Shown in pieces: positions 45,346 to 54,595 of a stretch of DNA of 64,000 nucleotides. The translations under genes and the position numbers were made by a program. Each line of letters begins with the position of its first letter. Within the stretch, counting starts at the first letter, position 1. Source of the stretch: Facklamia hominis CCUG 36813 (GTDB lineage Bacteria > Bacillota > Bacilli > Lactobacillales > Aerococcaceae); the NCBI RefSeq assembly GCF_000301035.1, contig NZ_JH932292.1, forward strand, positions 434,001 to 498,000. Direction: 5' to 3'. A model generated the notes under the pieces. That model had not been told where the DNA came from. It saw only the letters and a program-made list of their open reading frames with translations, and ran no database searches.

Positions 45346-45618
45346 TTATTTAGTATATTTAGCTTGGTGGAATTTAGCCATAATTCCTTGATTCGATAAA
45401 AGATTGCGAACGGTATCAGAAGGTTGTGCTCCTTTTTCTAACCATGCTAAAGCTTTTTCTTCATCAAGAACTACTTCTGCAGGATCTAATAAAGGATTGT
45501 AAGTACCAATCTTTTCGATAATACGTCCGTCACGAGGTGAACGAGAATCTGCAACGACGATACGATAGAATGGGCTTTTCTTAGCTCCTGCACGTTTTAA
45601 ACGAATTTTTACTGCCAT
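45346..45618 (-). CDS. rpsP: 30S ribosomal protein S16
   Basis: The 90-residue product starts [20 protein letters not shown] and contains [20 protein letters not shown], fully typical of S16. GGAGGTCATTAAACT precedes the ATG. It begins the rpsP-khpA-rimM-trmD unit and has its own -10 (TATAAT at 45656-45661) directly downstream of the ffh terminator. Confidence 0.98.
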   Translation of the reverse strand: MAVKIRLKRAGAKKSPFYRIVVADSRSPRDGRIIEKIGTYNPLLDPAEVVLDEEKALAWLEKGAQPSDTVRNLLSNQGIMAKFHQAKYTK

Positions 45619-45655
45619 AGTTTAATGACCTCCTAGTTATTTTTATCTGACTTGA

Positions 45656-45661
45656 TTATAC
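45656..45661 (-). promoter_or_regulatory. -10 box of the rpsP operon
   Basis: TATAAT on the minus strand. The best upstream TTTACA lies inside the ffh terminator stem with a 20-nt spacer, which is too long for a normal promoter, so the -35 is uncertain. Confidence 0.5.
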
Positions 45662-45667
45662 TAACAG

Positions 45668-45707
45668 AAAAAAGATAAGCTGTAAAGTCTTTTTGCTTTA
45701 CAGCTTA
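45668..45707 (-). terminator. Terminator after ffh
   Basis: AAGCTGTAAAG and CTTTACAGCTT form a perfect 11-bp stem with an 8-nt loop, followed on the minus strand by ATCTTTTTT. It starts 6 nt past the ffh stop. Confidence 0.93.
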
Positions 45708-45712
45708 AAAAA

Positions 45713-47173
45713 TTATCTTTTTTTCCTTTTATTCTTTTTAAGGAGGCGGGCAATTTGTTTTTGATTCTGTTCTTTTTTAATTTGCTCAGGAGACTTCATC
45801 TTTTCCATGGCTGGACCTTTCATGCCTCCTTGCGCATTAAGGCGCCCCATCATCTTGTTGAGTCCGCCCATTCGTCCATTTGACATCTGCTTCATCATCT
45901 CACGAGATTGATTAAATTGCTTGATTAATTGGTTAATATCATTGAGAGGTTGCCCACATCCTGCAGCAATCCGTTTGCGGCGACTTTGTGAAATCACATC
46001 AGGATTTTCTCGTTCATAAGGTGTCATCGATTGAACGACCGCTCGAATCCGATTCATACTCTTATCATCGATATCAAAATCATCCAGTCCCGGAATTTTA
46101 CTCATTCCAGGAATCAACTTCATTAAGTCTTTAATGGGTCCCATTTTACGAACTTGATCCATCTGATTAATAAAGTCATTAAAATCAAAAGAGGCATCTT
46201 TTAATTTGTCAGCCATCTTAGCGGCTTCTTCTTCATCAAAATCTTGTTGGGCTTTCTCGATTAAGGTCATCATATCGCCCATACCTAAAATCCGTCCTGC
46301 CATCCGATCTGGATAGAAGAGTTCTAAGGCATCTAATTGTTCCCCTTGACCCGTGAATTTAATAGGTTTGTTAATAATTGACCGAATTGATAATGCCGCT
46401 CCACCACGCGTATCGCCGTCTAATTTAGTAATAACAATCCCTGTAATATCCAAATCATCATTAAAGGCCTTAGCGACATTGACGGCATCTTGTCCAGTCA
46501 TGGCATCAATCGTTAGCAAAATATCGTGAGGTTGAACAGCTGCCTTAATATTTTGCAGCTCTTCCATTAATTCTTGGTTCACATGGAGACGTCCCGCCGT
46601 ATCAATAATCACAGCGTCGTTCCCTTGGATTTTAGCTTTTGCCAAAGCATTCTTAGCAATATCAACTGGATTGGCTTCAGTTCCTTGACTAAATACTTCC
46701 AAGTTCAATTGTTGACCGATCGTCTGTAACTGATCAATCGCAGCTGGACGATAAACGTCACCAGCAACAAGCAAAGGCTTCTTAAGACCTTGGCCTTGAA
46801 TATATTTTGCCAATTTTCCGACGGTAGTCGTTTTCCCTGCCCCTTGAAGACCAACCATCATAATAACAGTCGGTGGCTGAGTTGAGATGTTTAATGGAAC
46901 ATGGTCGCCACCCATTAGAAGGGTTAATTCTTCATTAACAATTTTTACCACTTGTTGAGCAGGTGATAAGGATGATAAAACTTCAGAACCTAGCGCCTTA
47001 TCATTTACTCGCTTTACAAAGTCTTTAACAACCTTAAAATTAACGTCAGCTTCTAGTAAGGCCAGACGAATTTCCCGCATCATTTGTTTCAGGTCAGCTT
47101 CAGTAATTTTTCCGCCTTTTCCCACTTGAGAGATCGAATTTTGTAATCGTTCAGATAATGCTTCAAATGCCAT
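45713..47173 (-). CDS. ffh: Signal recognition particle protein Ffh (SRP54)
   Basis: The SRP GTPase that targets nascent membrane proteins to FtsY and the Sec translocon. The 486-residue protein has the N domain, the G domain (VGLQGAGKTTTVGKLAKY near residue 105, DTAGRLHVN near 190, ITKLDGDTRGGAALS near 248) and the Met-rich M domain (SREMMKQMSNGRMGGLNKMM). The C-terminus ends in a very basic KKNKRKKR-type tail. It follows ylxM by 15 nt. Confidence 0.98.
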   Translation of the reverse strand: MAFEALSERLQNSISQVGKGGKITEADLKQMMREIRLALLEADVNFKVVKDFVKRVNDKALGSEVLSSLSPAQQVVKIVNEELTLLMGGDHVPLNISTQPPTVIMMVGLQGAGKTTTVGKLAKYIQGQGLKKPLLVAGDVYRPAAIDQLQTIGQQLNLEVFSQGTEANPVDIAKNALAKAKIQGNDAVIIDTAGRLHVNQELMEELQNIKAAVQPHDILLTIDAMTGQDAVNVAKAFNDDLDITGIVITKLDGDTRGGAALSIRSIINKPIKFTGQGEQLDALELFYPDRMAGRILGMGDMMTLIEKAQQDFDEEEAAKMADKLKDASFDFNDFINQMDQVRKMGPIKDLMKLIPGMSKIPGLDDFDIDDKSMNRIRAVVQSMTPYERENPDVISQSRRKRIAAGCGQPLNDINQLIKQFNQSREMMKQMSNGRMGGLNKMMGRLNAQGGMKGPAMEKMKSPEQIKKEQNQKQIARLLKKNKRKKR

Positions 47174-47188
47174 AGTCTGTCTCCTTTA

Positions 47189-47521
47189 TTATAGATTCAT
47201 TTCTTCTTGTATCAGTTGTTTAAGTAGGTGACTTGCCTCGGTTGGTCGATCGATTATCGATTCGAGCTGTCGATAATTTGCTAATCGTTGATCACTTTTT
47301 TGAGCCAAATGCAGAACCGACTCAAGTTCAAGCAAGGCTTGTTCTGATCGACGAACATGGTCATGAACCCCTTGACGAGAGATGCCTTGATTTTGTGAGA
47401 TTTCTGCTAATGAATAATCTTCCTCATAGTAATCACGCATAATAGCTTGTTGTTTTTCAGTTAATAAATCTTGATAGAAAGATAAGAGCTTATTCATATA
47501 GACCGTCTTTTCCAGGGTCAT
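47189..47521 (-). CDS. ylxM: YlxM/p13-like DNA-binding protein (SRP-associated)
   Basis: YlxM proteins have a sigma-70 region 4-like helix-turn-helix and modulate SRP function; the gene is nearly always next to ffh. The 110-residue product shows LLTEKQQAIMRDYYEEDYSL then AEISQNQGISRQGVHDHVRR near residues 19-60, the expected HTH. The start at 47521 follows AAGGAAGATGGATC. An open frame runs 55 codons further upstream but covers the terminator of the transporter operon and is rejected. Confidence 0.94.
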   Translation of the reverse strand: MTLEKTVYMNKLLSFYQDLLTEKQQAIMRDYYEEDYSLAEISQNQGISRQGVHDHVRRSEQALLELESVLHLAQKSDQRLANYRQLESIIDRPTEASHLLKQLIQEEMNL

Positions 47522-47600
47522 TGATCCATCTTCCTTTCTATCGTGAGTCAAACACCAATCAAGCTTTATTCTATCATGTTTATGTCTTAAGAACAATTCA

Positions 47601-47636
47601 AAGAAAAAGAAGAGACCGACTTGAAAGGGTCTCTTC
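47601..47636 (-). terminator. Terminator of the nucleoside transporter operon
   Basis: On the minus strand GAAGAGACC and GGTCTCTTC form a perfect 9-bp stem with a 10-nt loop, then a CTTTTTCTTT tract, about 20 nt past the last permease stop. Confidence 0.9.
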
Positions 47637-47657
47637 TCTAACTTGCTAGTGATTCTT

Positions 47658-48617
47658 CTATTTTGATTTAACATAGATCTTTCCATCCGCGGCAGGGGCC
47701 TTAGATTTACCGACTAAGCCCACGAGGACAATAATGGTAATAATATACGGCGCAATCTGTAAATAAACTGGCGTAATGGATTCAATAACCGGAATTTGAG
47801 ACCCAATGACAGCAATCGTCTGTGCAAAGCCAAAGAATATAGCCGCCAACAAAGCGCCAATTGGATGGTATTTACCGAAGATCATAGCGGCCATGGCCAT
47901 AAAGCCTTGACCAGCGACTGTCGATATTGAAAATTTTAGGGTAATAGAATTAGCTAAAACTGCACCACCCATTCCACCTAAAAATCCTGAAAGCAATACG
48001 CCCGCATACTTCATCCGGTATACATTGACGCCTAAAGTATCCGCAGCCTGGGGGTTCTCACCCACTGAACGAAGCCTTAAACCAAAACGAGTCTTGTAAA
48101 TGATGAACCAGACGAGCACTGCTACTAACATGCCAAAAAAGGCAGGTCTAGATGTTGTTTGGAACAAAACGGGACCCAACACTGGAATCTTAGAAAGCAA
48201 AGGAATATTACCATAGCCAAAAGCATGTTGGATAGATGGCGTTTCCCCTTTGCCCTCATAGAGTACCCGAGTTAAGAAAACAGCGAGGGCTGGTGCAATC
48301 AAGTTTAATACCGTCCCCGATATAATATGGTCCGTTCTCAGATTGACTGTTGCCAGAGCATGAATCAAGGAAAAACACATTCCTGCTAAAGCCCCAGCAA
48401 AAATAGCTACCCAAGGTGTCCACTCCGCTCCTAAAGTAGGTCCTAGATACAAACTAGCAACAACTGAAGCAAAAGCACCGATAACCATGATCCCTTCTAG
48501 ACCCACATTTACAACTCCCGCTCGTTCGGAGAACACACCTCCTAAAGCCGTATATATTAAGGGTGCTGAATAGACCAAAGTCGATGATACGATCAATGCT
48601 ACTAAAGCTGAACTCAT
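47658..48617 (-). CDS. Nucleoside ABC transporter permease (NupQ/YufQ-like)
   Basis: One of two permeases of a BMP-type nucleoside importer. The 319-residue protein has eight to nine membrane helices and the family's APLIYTALGGVFSERAGVVN and NVGLEGIMVIGAFASVVASL near the N-terminus, then VGENPQAADTLGVNVYRMKY near 200 (coupling helix to the ATPase). Its start overlaps the upstream permease stop by one base. Substrate is likely a nucleoside, by family. Confidence 0.93.
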   Translation of the reverse strand: MSSALVALIVSSTLVYSAPLIYTALGGVFSERAGVVNVGLEGIMVIGAFASVVASLYLGPTLGAEWTPWVAIFAGALAGMCFSLIHALATVNLRTDHIISGTVLNLIAPALAVFLTRVLYEGKGETPSIQHAFGYGNIPLLSKIPVLGPVLFQTTSRPAFFGMLVAVLVWFIIYKTRFGLRLRSVGENPQAADTLGVNVYRMKYAGVLLSGFLGGMGGAVLANSITLKFSISTVAGQGFMAMAAMIFGKYHPIGALLAAIFFGFAQTIAVIGSQIPVIESITPVYLQIAPYIITIIVLVGLVGKSKAPAADGKIYVKSK

Positions 48618-49699
48618 TAGGCTCCCTCCTCTTCTTGGCTGACATTATTGGAAAGTTGATCTCTTCGTCTCGCAAGTTTGTCCCAACAATAAGTAATGAT
48701 GTAAGAAGCTCCAACGAAGAAAATAATAATACCAATCACAATCTGTACAATTTCTGAAGGAATCTTAGCAAAAGTCATAGCTGGTGCTCCGGTATTTAAA
48801 GCACCAAATAATAATGCTGCAAAAATGATACCAATCGGATGATTAACTCCTAAAAGAGCAACCGCCATCCCATTAAATCCAATTGCTGGAGCTACACCAT
48901 TCTGTAAGTTAATGAAGCCAAATTCGCCAAGACCATTCATCGCTCCGCCTAAACCAGCTAATGCTCCAGATATTAACATTGCTAAAATGATATTTCGCTT
49001 AGCAGACATCCCAGCATAATCCGAGGCAAAAGGATTCAGTCCAACTGACTTCAATTCAAATCCTAGAGTCGTTCGTGACATTACAATTAGAACGACAACT
49101 GCTGCAATAATCGCTAAGAAAATCCCAGCATGGATGGTTGAATTTTGGGTCAATTCAGACAACCAAGCCATTCTAAGAGGTGGAGTATCACCGATTGATG
49201 GGGTGCGATCGGCACGATCTGTTAAAACATATCGAATTAAATAATCCACCACATAAATAGACACATAGTTCAACATAATTGTTACGATCACTTCTGAGGT
49301 TGAAAAATAAGCTTTCAAAACACCCGCAATTCCTGCCCATAATCCACCAGCAATCGCTCCTGCAATAATAGCTAGAGGAAGCATGATCCAAAGCGGTGCA
49401 TCGGCTAACAATAGACCGACCCATACCGATACAAACCAGCCCCAAAGTGCTTGTCCTGCTAAACCAATATTAAAAAATCCGGCAATATATGCGACCGCAA
49501 AACCTAAACCCGTAAATATCAAAGGAGTCGCTGCTCGAATCGTCTGTCCAATAGAAAATGGTGTCCCAAAAGCTCCTTTATATAAAGTTTGATAACCTTG
49601 AATTGGATCATGACCAAAAGCTAGCATTAAAATCGCCCCAAAAATCAGTCCTAATATCACAGAGGCTAGCGAGACAAATATTTTTTTAAATGATGACAT
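48617..49699 (-). CDS. Nucleoside ABC transporter permease (NupP/YufP-like)
   Basis: Second permease of the importer. The 360-residue protein has the YufP features: an N-terminal helix, ATPLIFTGLGFAVAYIAGFF near residue 55 then NIGLAGQALWGWF, STSEVIVTIMLNYVSIYVVD near 135, and SVGLNPFASDYAGMSAKRNI near 220. It starts 3 nt after the ATPase gene's stop and overlaps the second permease by one base, a tightly packed operon. Confidence 0.93.
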   Translation of the reverse strand: MSSFKKIFVSLASVILGLIFGAILMLAFGHDPIQGYQTLYKGAFGTPFSIGQTIRAATPLIFTGLGFAVAYIAGFFNIGLAGQALWGWFVSVWVGLLLADAPLWIMLPLAIIAGAIAGGLWAGIAGVLKAYFSTSEVIVTIMLNYVSIYVVDYLIRYVLTDRADRTPSIGDTPPLRMAWLSELTQNSTIHAGIFLAIIAAVVVLIVMSRTTLGFELKSVGLNPFASDYAGMSAKRNIILAMLISGALAGLGGAMNGLGEFGFINLQNGVAPAIGFNGMAVALLGVNHPIGIIFAALLFGALNTGAPAMTFAKIPSEIVQIVIGIIIFFVGASYIITYCWDKLARRRDQLSNNVSQEEEGA

Positions 49700-49702
49700 G
49701 GT

Positions 49703-51262
49703 CTAGACACCCTCCTTTTGCTGTTGACGATGCTCAAGAACTTCTTCATAAGAAGTCCCTGCCATCAAGAGACCAAGCTCTTGTTCATTTGTTTCATGAG
49801 CAGGAATATCAGCAACAATCTCGCCATCATGCATGACTAATATTCGGTCTGATACATCTAGGATCTCATCTAATTCAAAACTCATTAATAAAACCGCTTT
49901 ATTGTTATCCCGTTGATTGATTATAGCACGATGAATAAATTCAATCGCCCCAACATCCAATCCGCGCGTTGGATTAGCCGCAATCAAGAAGTCTGGATCG
50001 CCAGATAGCTCTCGGGCAATAATCGCTTTTTGTTGATTTCCACCCGATAAAGCAGCGGCTGGTACTTTTTCAGAGATCGTGCGTACGTCAAAAGAATCAA
50101 TCAAATGGTTAGCACGTTCTCGAATTTGTCTAAAGTTTAAAAAGCTCCTTCTAGAAAAGGGTTCATGATAATATTCTTTTAAGACGAGATCTTCTTCTAA
50201 ACGCATATCAAGAATTAACCCGTATTTATGACGGTCTTCTGGAATATGCCCTAGTTTACGTTCATTAATTTGGCGCGGTCTCAAGTGCGTAATTTCTTCA
50301 CCGTTCAAGATAACCTTTCCTGAATCCACCGGCATTAGCCCACTAATCGCCAAAATCAACTCAGATTGACCATTACCATCAATCCCAGCAATTCCGACGA
50401 CTTCACCATGATGCACATCAAATGAAAGGTTTTTCACTTTCATAACTCCTCGGCTATCTTTGACCTCAATATTTTGTACACTTAAGGCCAAGTCGGTAAC
50501 CTTAGCTGGCTTTTTATCTATCTTAAATGAGACATTCCTTCCAACCATCATAGTCGCTAATTCCACAGAGCTTGTATTTGCTACATCGACTGTGTCAATA
50601 GATTCTCCTCGCCGGATAACCGTACAGCGATCTGCAACTTGCTTTATTTCATTTAATTTATGCGTAATAAGAATAATCGACTTGCCTTCTTTCGCTAAAG
50701 AAGACAATGTTTGCATCAACTCTTCGATCTCCTGAGGGGTCAAAGAAGCGGTCGGTTCATCAAAAATCAATATATTTGCCCCGCGATAGAGAGTCTTTAG
50801 GATTTCAACCCGTTGCTGCATACCCACACTAATATTTTCAATTTTCTCATCAGGTGCAACATCTAAGCCATATTTTTTAGAGAGGTCAATAATTTTTTCT
50901 CGTGCAGATTGTTTATCAACCACTAATCCTTTGGTTGGTTCATGCCCTAAAATAATATTTTCTACCACCGTAAAATCTTGAATTAACATAAAATGTTGGT
51001 GGACCATACCAATCTTAAGTTCACTGGCCTTAGCCGGTGAATCAATTTTAACCGCTTGACCATTTAAATAGATCTGACCGGAAGTCGGCTCTAACAATCC
51101 GGATAACAGATTCATCATTGTCGATTTTCCTGCTCCATTCTCACCTAAGAGTGCATGGATTTCTCCTTCTTTCAAACAGAAATTAATATTTTTATTGGCA
51201 TAAAAATCACCAAAACGCTTAGAAACATTGCGCATTTCAATGACTATTTTATCCGATGCCAT
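49703..51262 (-). CDS. Nucleoside ABC transporter ATP-binding protein (NupO/YufO-like)
   Basis: A tandem ABC ATPase of the sugar/nucleoside type. The ~519-residue protein has Walker A LLGENGAGKSTMMNLLSG near residue 38, the signature ISVGMQQRVEILKTL, Walker B ILIFDEPTASLTPQE, and a degenerate second half (GIDGNGQSELILAISG; ALSGGNQQKAIIARELSGDP; IAANPTRGLDVGA), as in the YufO family. The start at 51262 has GAGAGGTGATGAGG; ATG/GTG codons a few positions upstream are possible. No BMP substrate-binding lipoprotein gene is next to it. Confidence 0.94.
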   Translation of the reverse strand: MASDKIVIEMRNVSKRFGDFYANKNINFCLKEGEIHALLGENGAGKSTMMNLLSGLLEPTSGQIYLNGQAVKIDSPAKASELKIGMVHQHFMLIQDFTVVENIILGHEPTKGLVVDKQSAREKIIDLSKKYGLDVAPDEKIENISVGMQQRVEILKTLYRGANILIFDEPTASLTPQEIEELMQTLSSLAKEGKSIILITHKLNEIKQVADRCTVIRRGESIDTVDVANTSSVELATMMVGRNVSFKIDKKPAKVTDLALSVQNIEVKDSRGVMKVKNLSFDVHHGEVVGIAGIDGNGQSELILAISGLMPVDSGKVILNGEEITHLRPRQINERKLGHIPEDRHKYGLILDMRLEEDLVLKEYYHEPFSRRSFLNFRQIRERANHLIDSFDVRTISEKVPAAALSGGNQQKAIIARELSGDPDFLIAANPTRGLDVGAIEFIHRAIINQRDNNKAVLLMSFELDEILDVSDRILVMHDGEIVADIPAHETNEQELGLLMAGTSYEEVLEHRQQQKEGV

Positions 51263-51304
51263 CCTCATCACCTCTCCAAATCGCTTTTAAGACATTCTAG
51301 AAAG

Positions 51305-51333
51305 ATTATATCGAAAATAAAAAGCGTATTCAA
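51305..51333 (-). promoter_or_regulatory. Promoter of the nucleoside transporter operon
   Basis: The minus strand has TTGAAT (51328-51333), a 17-nt spacer and consensus TATAAT (51305-51310), about 43 nt before the start codon. No purine riboswitch fits in this short leader. Confidence 0.8.
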
Positions 51334-51401
51334 TCTATATTCTAATAGCCACATAACTTTTCATTATTATTTTAGTTAATCCGAAAAAGCTTAATCTATT
51401 A

Positions 51402-51460
51402 AATCCCCATCGCCAGAACGATCCAAGAACTGTATTCTAGGAAGCCTGACAATGGGGATT
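51402..51460. repeat. 9-bp inverted repeat upstream of the transporter promoter
   Basis: AATCCCCAT and ATGGGGATT, 41 nt apart. There is no T run on the minus strand, and it lies upstream of the transporter promoter, so it is not an obvious terminator. Purpose unknown. Confidence 0.5.
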
Positions 51461-51484
51461 GTTATCCAATATTTTCAAAATGTC

Positions 51485-51529
51485 TTAGATGGATCAACGG
51501 CTTTCAAACGCCATGATCAATTCATCTAA
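51485..51529 (-). terminator. Hairpin overlapping the ftsK stop codon, probable terminator
   Basis: On the minus strand TTAGATG/CATCTAA, TTGATC/GATCAA-type and GGC/GCC helices stack into a long hairpin starting at the stop codon and followed by GACATTTTG. The T tract is short. Confidence 0.55.
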
Positions 51530-54426
51530 CCCTCTGGTTGATCCCCTTCAATAAGTACTTGTCGGGGCTTGGACCCATCTTGAGCAGAGACTAAGCCATT
51601 CGCTTCTAAATCGTCTATCAAGCGAGCGGCACGATTGTATCCAATCCGGAATTTTCGTTGAAGCTGAGAAATAGAAACTGTCTCTTGATCACTAATTAAG
51701 TCAACGGCTTCTTCATAATATTCGTCATCAGAAGCATTTTCTGCCGAAAGATCTTGGTCTGCTACTACAATTTTTTCATCATAATCCGCAGTTTGCTGCA
51801 TCTTGATATAATCTGTAATTCGTTCAACTTCGTCATCAGAAATATACGCACCTTGAACTCTAACCGGTTTATTTTTACCCATCGGTTGGAAGAGCATATC
51901 CCCTCTTCCAAGTAATTTCTCAGCACCCACAGAATCAATAATGGTTCGAGAATCCGTCCCAGAGGATACTGCAAAAGCCAATCGTGATGGAACATTGGCC
52001 TTAATAATCCCTGTGATAACATCCACCGATGGTCGTTGTGTAGCTATAATCATATGGATTCCTGCTGCACGAGCCATTTGGGCTAGTCGAATAATAGCAT
52101 TTTCAACATCATTTGAAGCGACCATCATTAAGTCCGCTAACTCATCAATGACAACAACAATCTTAGGTAAACGTTCATAGCCTGTCCCATTTTCTTGATT
52201 CCAAGAATCCACCTGCTCATTATAACCATCGATGTTACGTACACCAGTCGTAGCAAAAAGCTCATAGCGTCGTTCCATTTCTTCAACGACATTATTCAAG
52301 GCACGGGCCGCCTTACGTGGATTGGTCACTACTGGAGAGAGTTGATGGGGCAAGTCATTATATAAGGTTAATTCAACTTTTTTCGGGTCAACCATTAAGA
52401 ACTTAACTTCCTCAGGACGTGCCTTCATCAATATTGAGCAAATAATCACATTAATACCAACGGATTTGCCTGATCCCGTTGCCCCTGCAACCAGTAGGTG
52501 TGGCATTTTACTTAGATCCGCTAAGCATACCGAACCAGAAATATCCCGACCCAGAGGCACTTCCAACTTATTGGAACTTGCTAAGCCTGCTTCAATAATT
52601 TCAGAAAAAGCAACCGGCGACACTTGGCTATTCGGAACTTCAATTCCAATCAAAGATTTACCTGGTATTGGTGCTTCAATCCGTACATCACGAGCAGCAA
52701 GTGCTAAGGCAATGTCATCAGCTAAATTAACAATTTTTGAGACCTTAACGCCGATCGCAGGTTGAATCTCGTACTTAGTCACAGCCGGACCTAAATTTGC
52801 CTTAACAATTTTTGCATCAACGCCAAAACTTTCAAAGGTCAATTCCAATTTCTTAATATTTTCTTCAATCCGTTCGTACTCTTCAGTTTGATCAACAGGT
52901 TCCATCTTATTAAGAAGATCTACCCCTGGAAACTGATATTCTTGATTTAATTTCTTGTTGGCGATTTTTTTGCTTTGTTTAATATTAGGAGCCGTTGCAT
53001 TCGGAGAATCATCTTGAATTAACTCTTGTGTTTGATGACTCGCTTCTTGCCAGTGACTACGCTGTGCTTGTGATTGGTCCATTTTGCTTGATTCTGAGAA
53101 TGACGCTAACTGAGAATCATCATCTCTTCCCGTCTGATCAACTTCTGATATTTTAGTATCCGCTTGCTTCTCAAATTCATTTGCTTTATCTTCTGGCAAT
53201 TTGGAAACCTCCGGAAAGACTGTCATTGACGGATCTGTCACCTGTGATTCTGTTGAAGGACTAGCAGAAGATCTAGTAGATTGACTGACTGAACTAGGCT
53301 GATCATGATGTTCTAAATTTTCTTTAATAATTGTTTTGAGTGGTCCAGATACTTGTTCTCTTTGCTCATTCGAAGTCTTTCTTTGTTGTTGAATTTGATC
53401 AAAAAAGTCTAAATCCAAAATACGTTCCTGTTCGGGCCTCATTTTACGCTTTACAGACGCTGTATGAGCCTTAGGATCCGATAACTTATAAGGTTCAAAA
53501 TCATAAGGCGTATTAGGTTGAAATACAGGCTCCTCATCTCTTTCTACGCTTGGCATATATCGTGCGGTTTGATCTGACTGTGGAGATACGTCTTGGCTCA
53601 AATCAACTGCTTCTTGATCAGAATCTCCGAAAAAGAAGTGCTTAAATTTTTCAAAAGGGGTCATTATCCATGAAATAGATCGTTTTTTTGAAGAGTCTTG
53701 TGCAACTTGAATATCTTCCAAGGATGTTGAAATTTCTTCTTGAGAGTAATTTTGATCATTTAGATTATTTTCATCATTAAAAACCTGCTTTATTTGCTGT
53801 AAGTCTGGATTAATTTTTCTTAATCCTTTAAAAAGCCACTCACCAACATACCTAAGTGTTTGCCATGCAGCATATAGAGTCTGGTTAATGACTAAAATTA
53901 ATCCCATAAAAAAGATGGTCCAAAGTAATAAATAACTTCCCCACCGACCTACTAAAAATATTAACCCTTGATATAAGAGTGCACCTAATAGCCCTCCTCC
54001 AAGACTATCCACAATCTGCCAAGTTAATAATTCATTCTTATACAATTGGAAGGTGTAAGCAAAGATAGACTGTCCCGTCTGTTGACTAAAGCTAGAGTAA
54101 AAAGTTGAGATATGTAAAATACCCGTTAAGGCCATCAAAACAAATATTCCGCCAATAACTTGGCGTCCTTCAATCCGCACCATTCGGCCTCGAACGATTA
54201 ATGCCAAGCCTAACCAAATCGCAAAGGCCAAGACCAACGTATAAGTCTCACCAACAAGTAGCCTAAATCCATTAGTCATCATGACACCGACCATGCCCCA
54301 ATTAAAGACAGATACTAAACTTAAGAAAACGATAATTAGACCTAAAATCAAGTAAGTATTCTGATAAGTCACTTGAGATTGCTTTTTTTTCTTAGCGTTT
54401 GAATTATTTTTCTTACCTACAGTCAT
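51526..54426 (-). CDS. ftsK: DNA translocase FtsK/SpoIIIE
   Basis: Pumps chromosomal DNA through the closing septum. The 966-residue protein has four to five N-terminal membrane helices (residues ~25-190), a long acidic Ser/Gln/Asp-rich linker (~200-490), the alpha and beta motor domains ([20 protein letters not shown] near 648, [13 protein letters not shown] near 765, [20 protein letters not shown]) and the C-terminal gamma domain ([20 protein letters not shown]) that reads polarity sequences. The start at 54426 has AAGGATGTGAAGGA upstream. Which of FtsK, SftA or SpoIIIE it replaces is not told by sequence. Confidence 0.96.
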   Translation of the reverse strand: MTVGKKNNSNAKKKKQSQVTYQNTYLILGLIIVFLSLVSVFNWGMVGVMMTNGFRLLVGETYTLVLAFAIWLGLALIVRGRMVRIEGRQVIGGIFVLMALTGILHISTFYSSFSQQTGQSIFAYTFQLYKNELLTWQIVDSLGGGLLGALLYQGLIFLVGRWGSYLLLWTIFFMGLILVINQTLYAAWQTLRYVGEWLFKGLRKINPDLQQIKQVFNDENNLNDQNYSQEEISTSLEDIQVAQDSSKKRSISWIMTPFEKFKHFFFGDSDQEAVDLSQDVSPQSDQTARYMPSVERDEEPVFQPNTPYDFEPYKLSDPKAHTASVKRKMRPEQERILDLDFFDQIQQQRKTSNEQREQVSGPLKTIIKENLEHHDQPSSVSQSTRSSASPSTESQVTDPSMTVFPEVSKLPEDKANEFEKQADTKISEVDQTGRDDDSQLASFSESSKMDQSQAQRSHWQEASHQTQELIQDDSPNATAPNIKQSKKIANKKLNQEYQFPGVDLLNKMEPVDQTEEYERIEENIKKLELTFESFGVDAKIVKANLGPAVTKYEIQPAIGVKVSKIVNLADDIALALAARDVRIEAPIPGKSLIGIEVPNSQVSPVAFSEIIEAGLASSNKLEVPLGRDISGSVCLADLSKMPHLLVAGATGSGKSVGINVIICSILMKARPEEVKFLMVDPKKVELTLYNDLPHQLSPVVTNPRKAARALNNVVEEMERRYELFATTGVRNIDGYNEQVDSWNQENGTGYERLPKIVVVIDELADLMMVASNDVENAIIRLAQMARAAGIHMIIATQRPSVDVITGIIKANVPSRLAFAVSSGTDSRTIIDSVGAEKLLGRGDMLFQPMGKNKPVRVQGAYISDDEVERITDYIKMQQTADYDEKIVVADQDLSAENASDDEYYEEAVDLISDQETVSISQLQRKFRIGYNRAARLIDDLEANGLVSAQDGSKPRQVLIEGDQPEG

Positions 54427-54464
54427 TCCTTCACATCCTTCGATCATTGCTTATCGTATCGTCC

Positions 54465-54473
54465 ATTATACCA
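54465..54473 (-). promoter_or_regulatory. Extended -10 promoter of ftsK
   Basis: The minus strand has TTATGGTATAATGG: TATAAT at 54465-54470 with TGG in the extended position. No good -35. Confidence 0.6.
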
Positions 54474-54478
54474 TAAAG

Positions 54479-54541
54479 TTGTCTAGGCGATGAGCTTTCA
54501 CTATAATACTCCTTGCACTGAAAGCTATTTTAGCATAAAAT
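54479..54541 (+). promoter_or_regulatory. Two tandem promoters of yidC with an inverted repeat
   Basis: P1 is TTGTCT (54479-54484), 17 nt, TATAAT (54502-54507). P2 is TTGCAC (54513-54518), 17 nt, TAAAAT (54536-54541). AGCTTTCA (54493-54500) and TGAAAGCT (54520-54527) form a perfect 8-bp inverted repeat lying in the two spacers and enclosing the P1 -10 and P2 -35. Confidence 0.7.
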
Positions 54542-54595
54542 AAGGAGGATTAGCTTCCAACTTTTAGGAAGAAAAATATTAATGGAGTGTGAACT

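Noticed and set aside
47522-47686. 55-codon N-terminal extension of YlxM
   Set aside because: It reads through the terminator of the nucleoside transporter operon and encodes unlike sequence; the ATG at 47521 fits YlxM length.
51272-51460. Purine riboswitch before the nucleoside transporter
   Set aside because: The leader after the clear promoter is only about 40 nt, and the conserved purine-aptamer core strings are absent. The 9-bp inverted repeat lies upstream of the promoter.
52466-52765. 99-codon plus-strand ORF inside ftsK
   Set aside because: Antisense shadow of the motor domain; no promoter or ribosome binding site.
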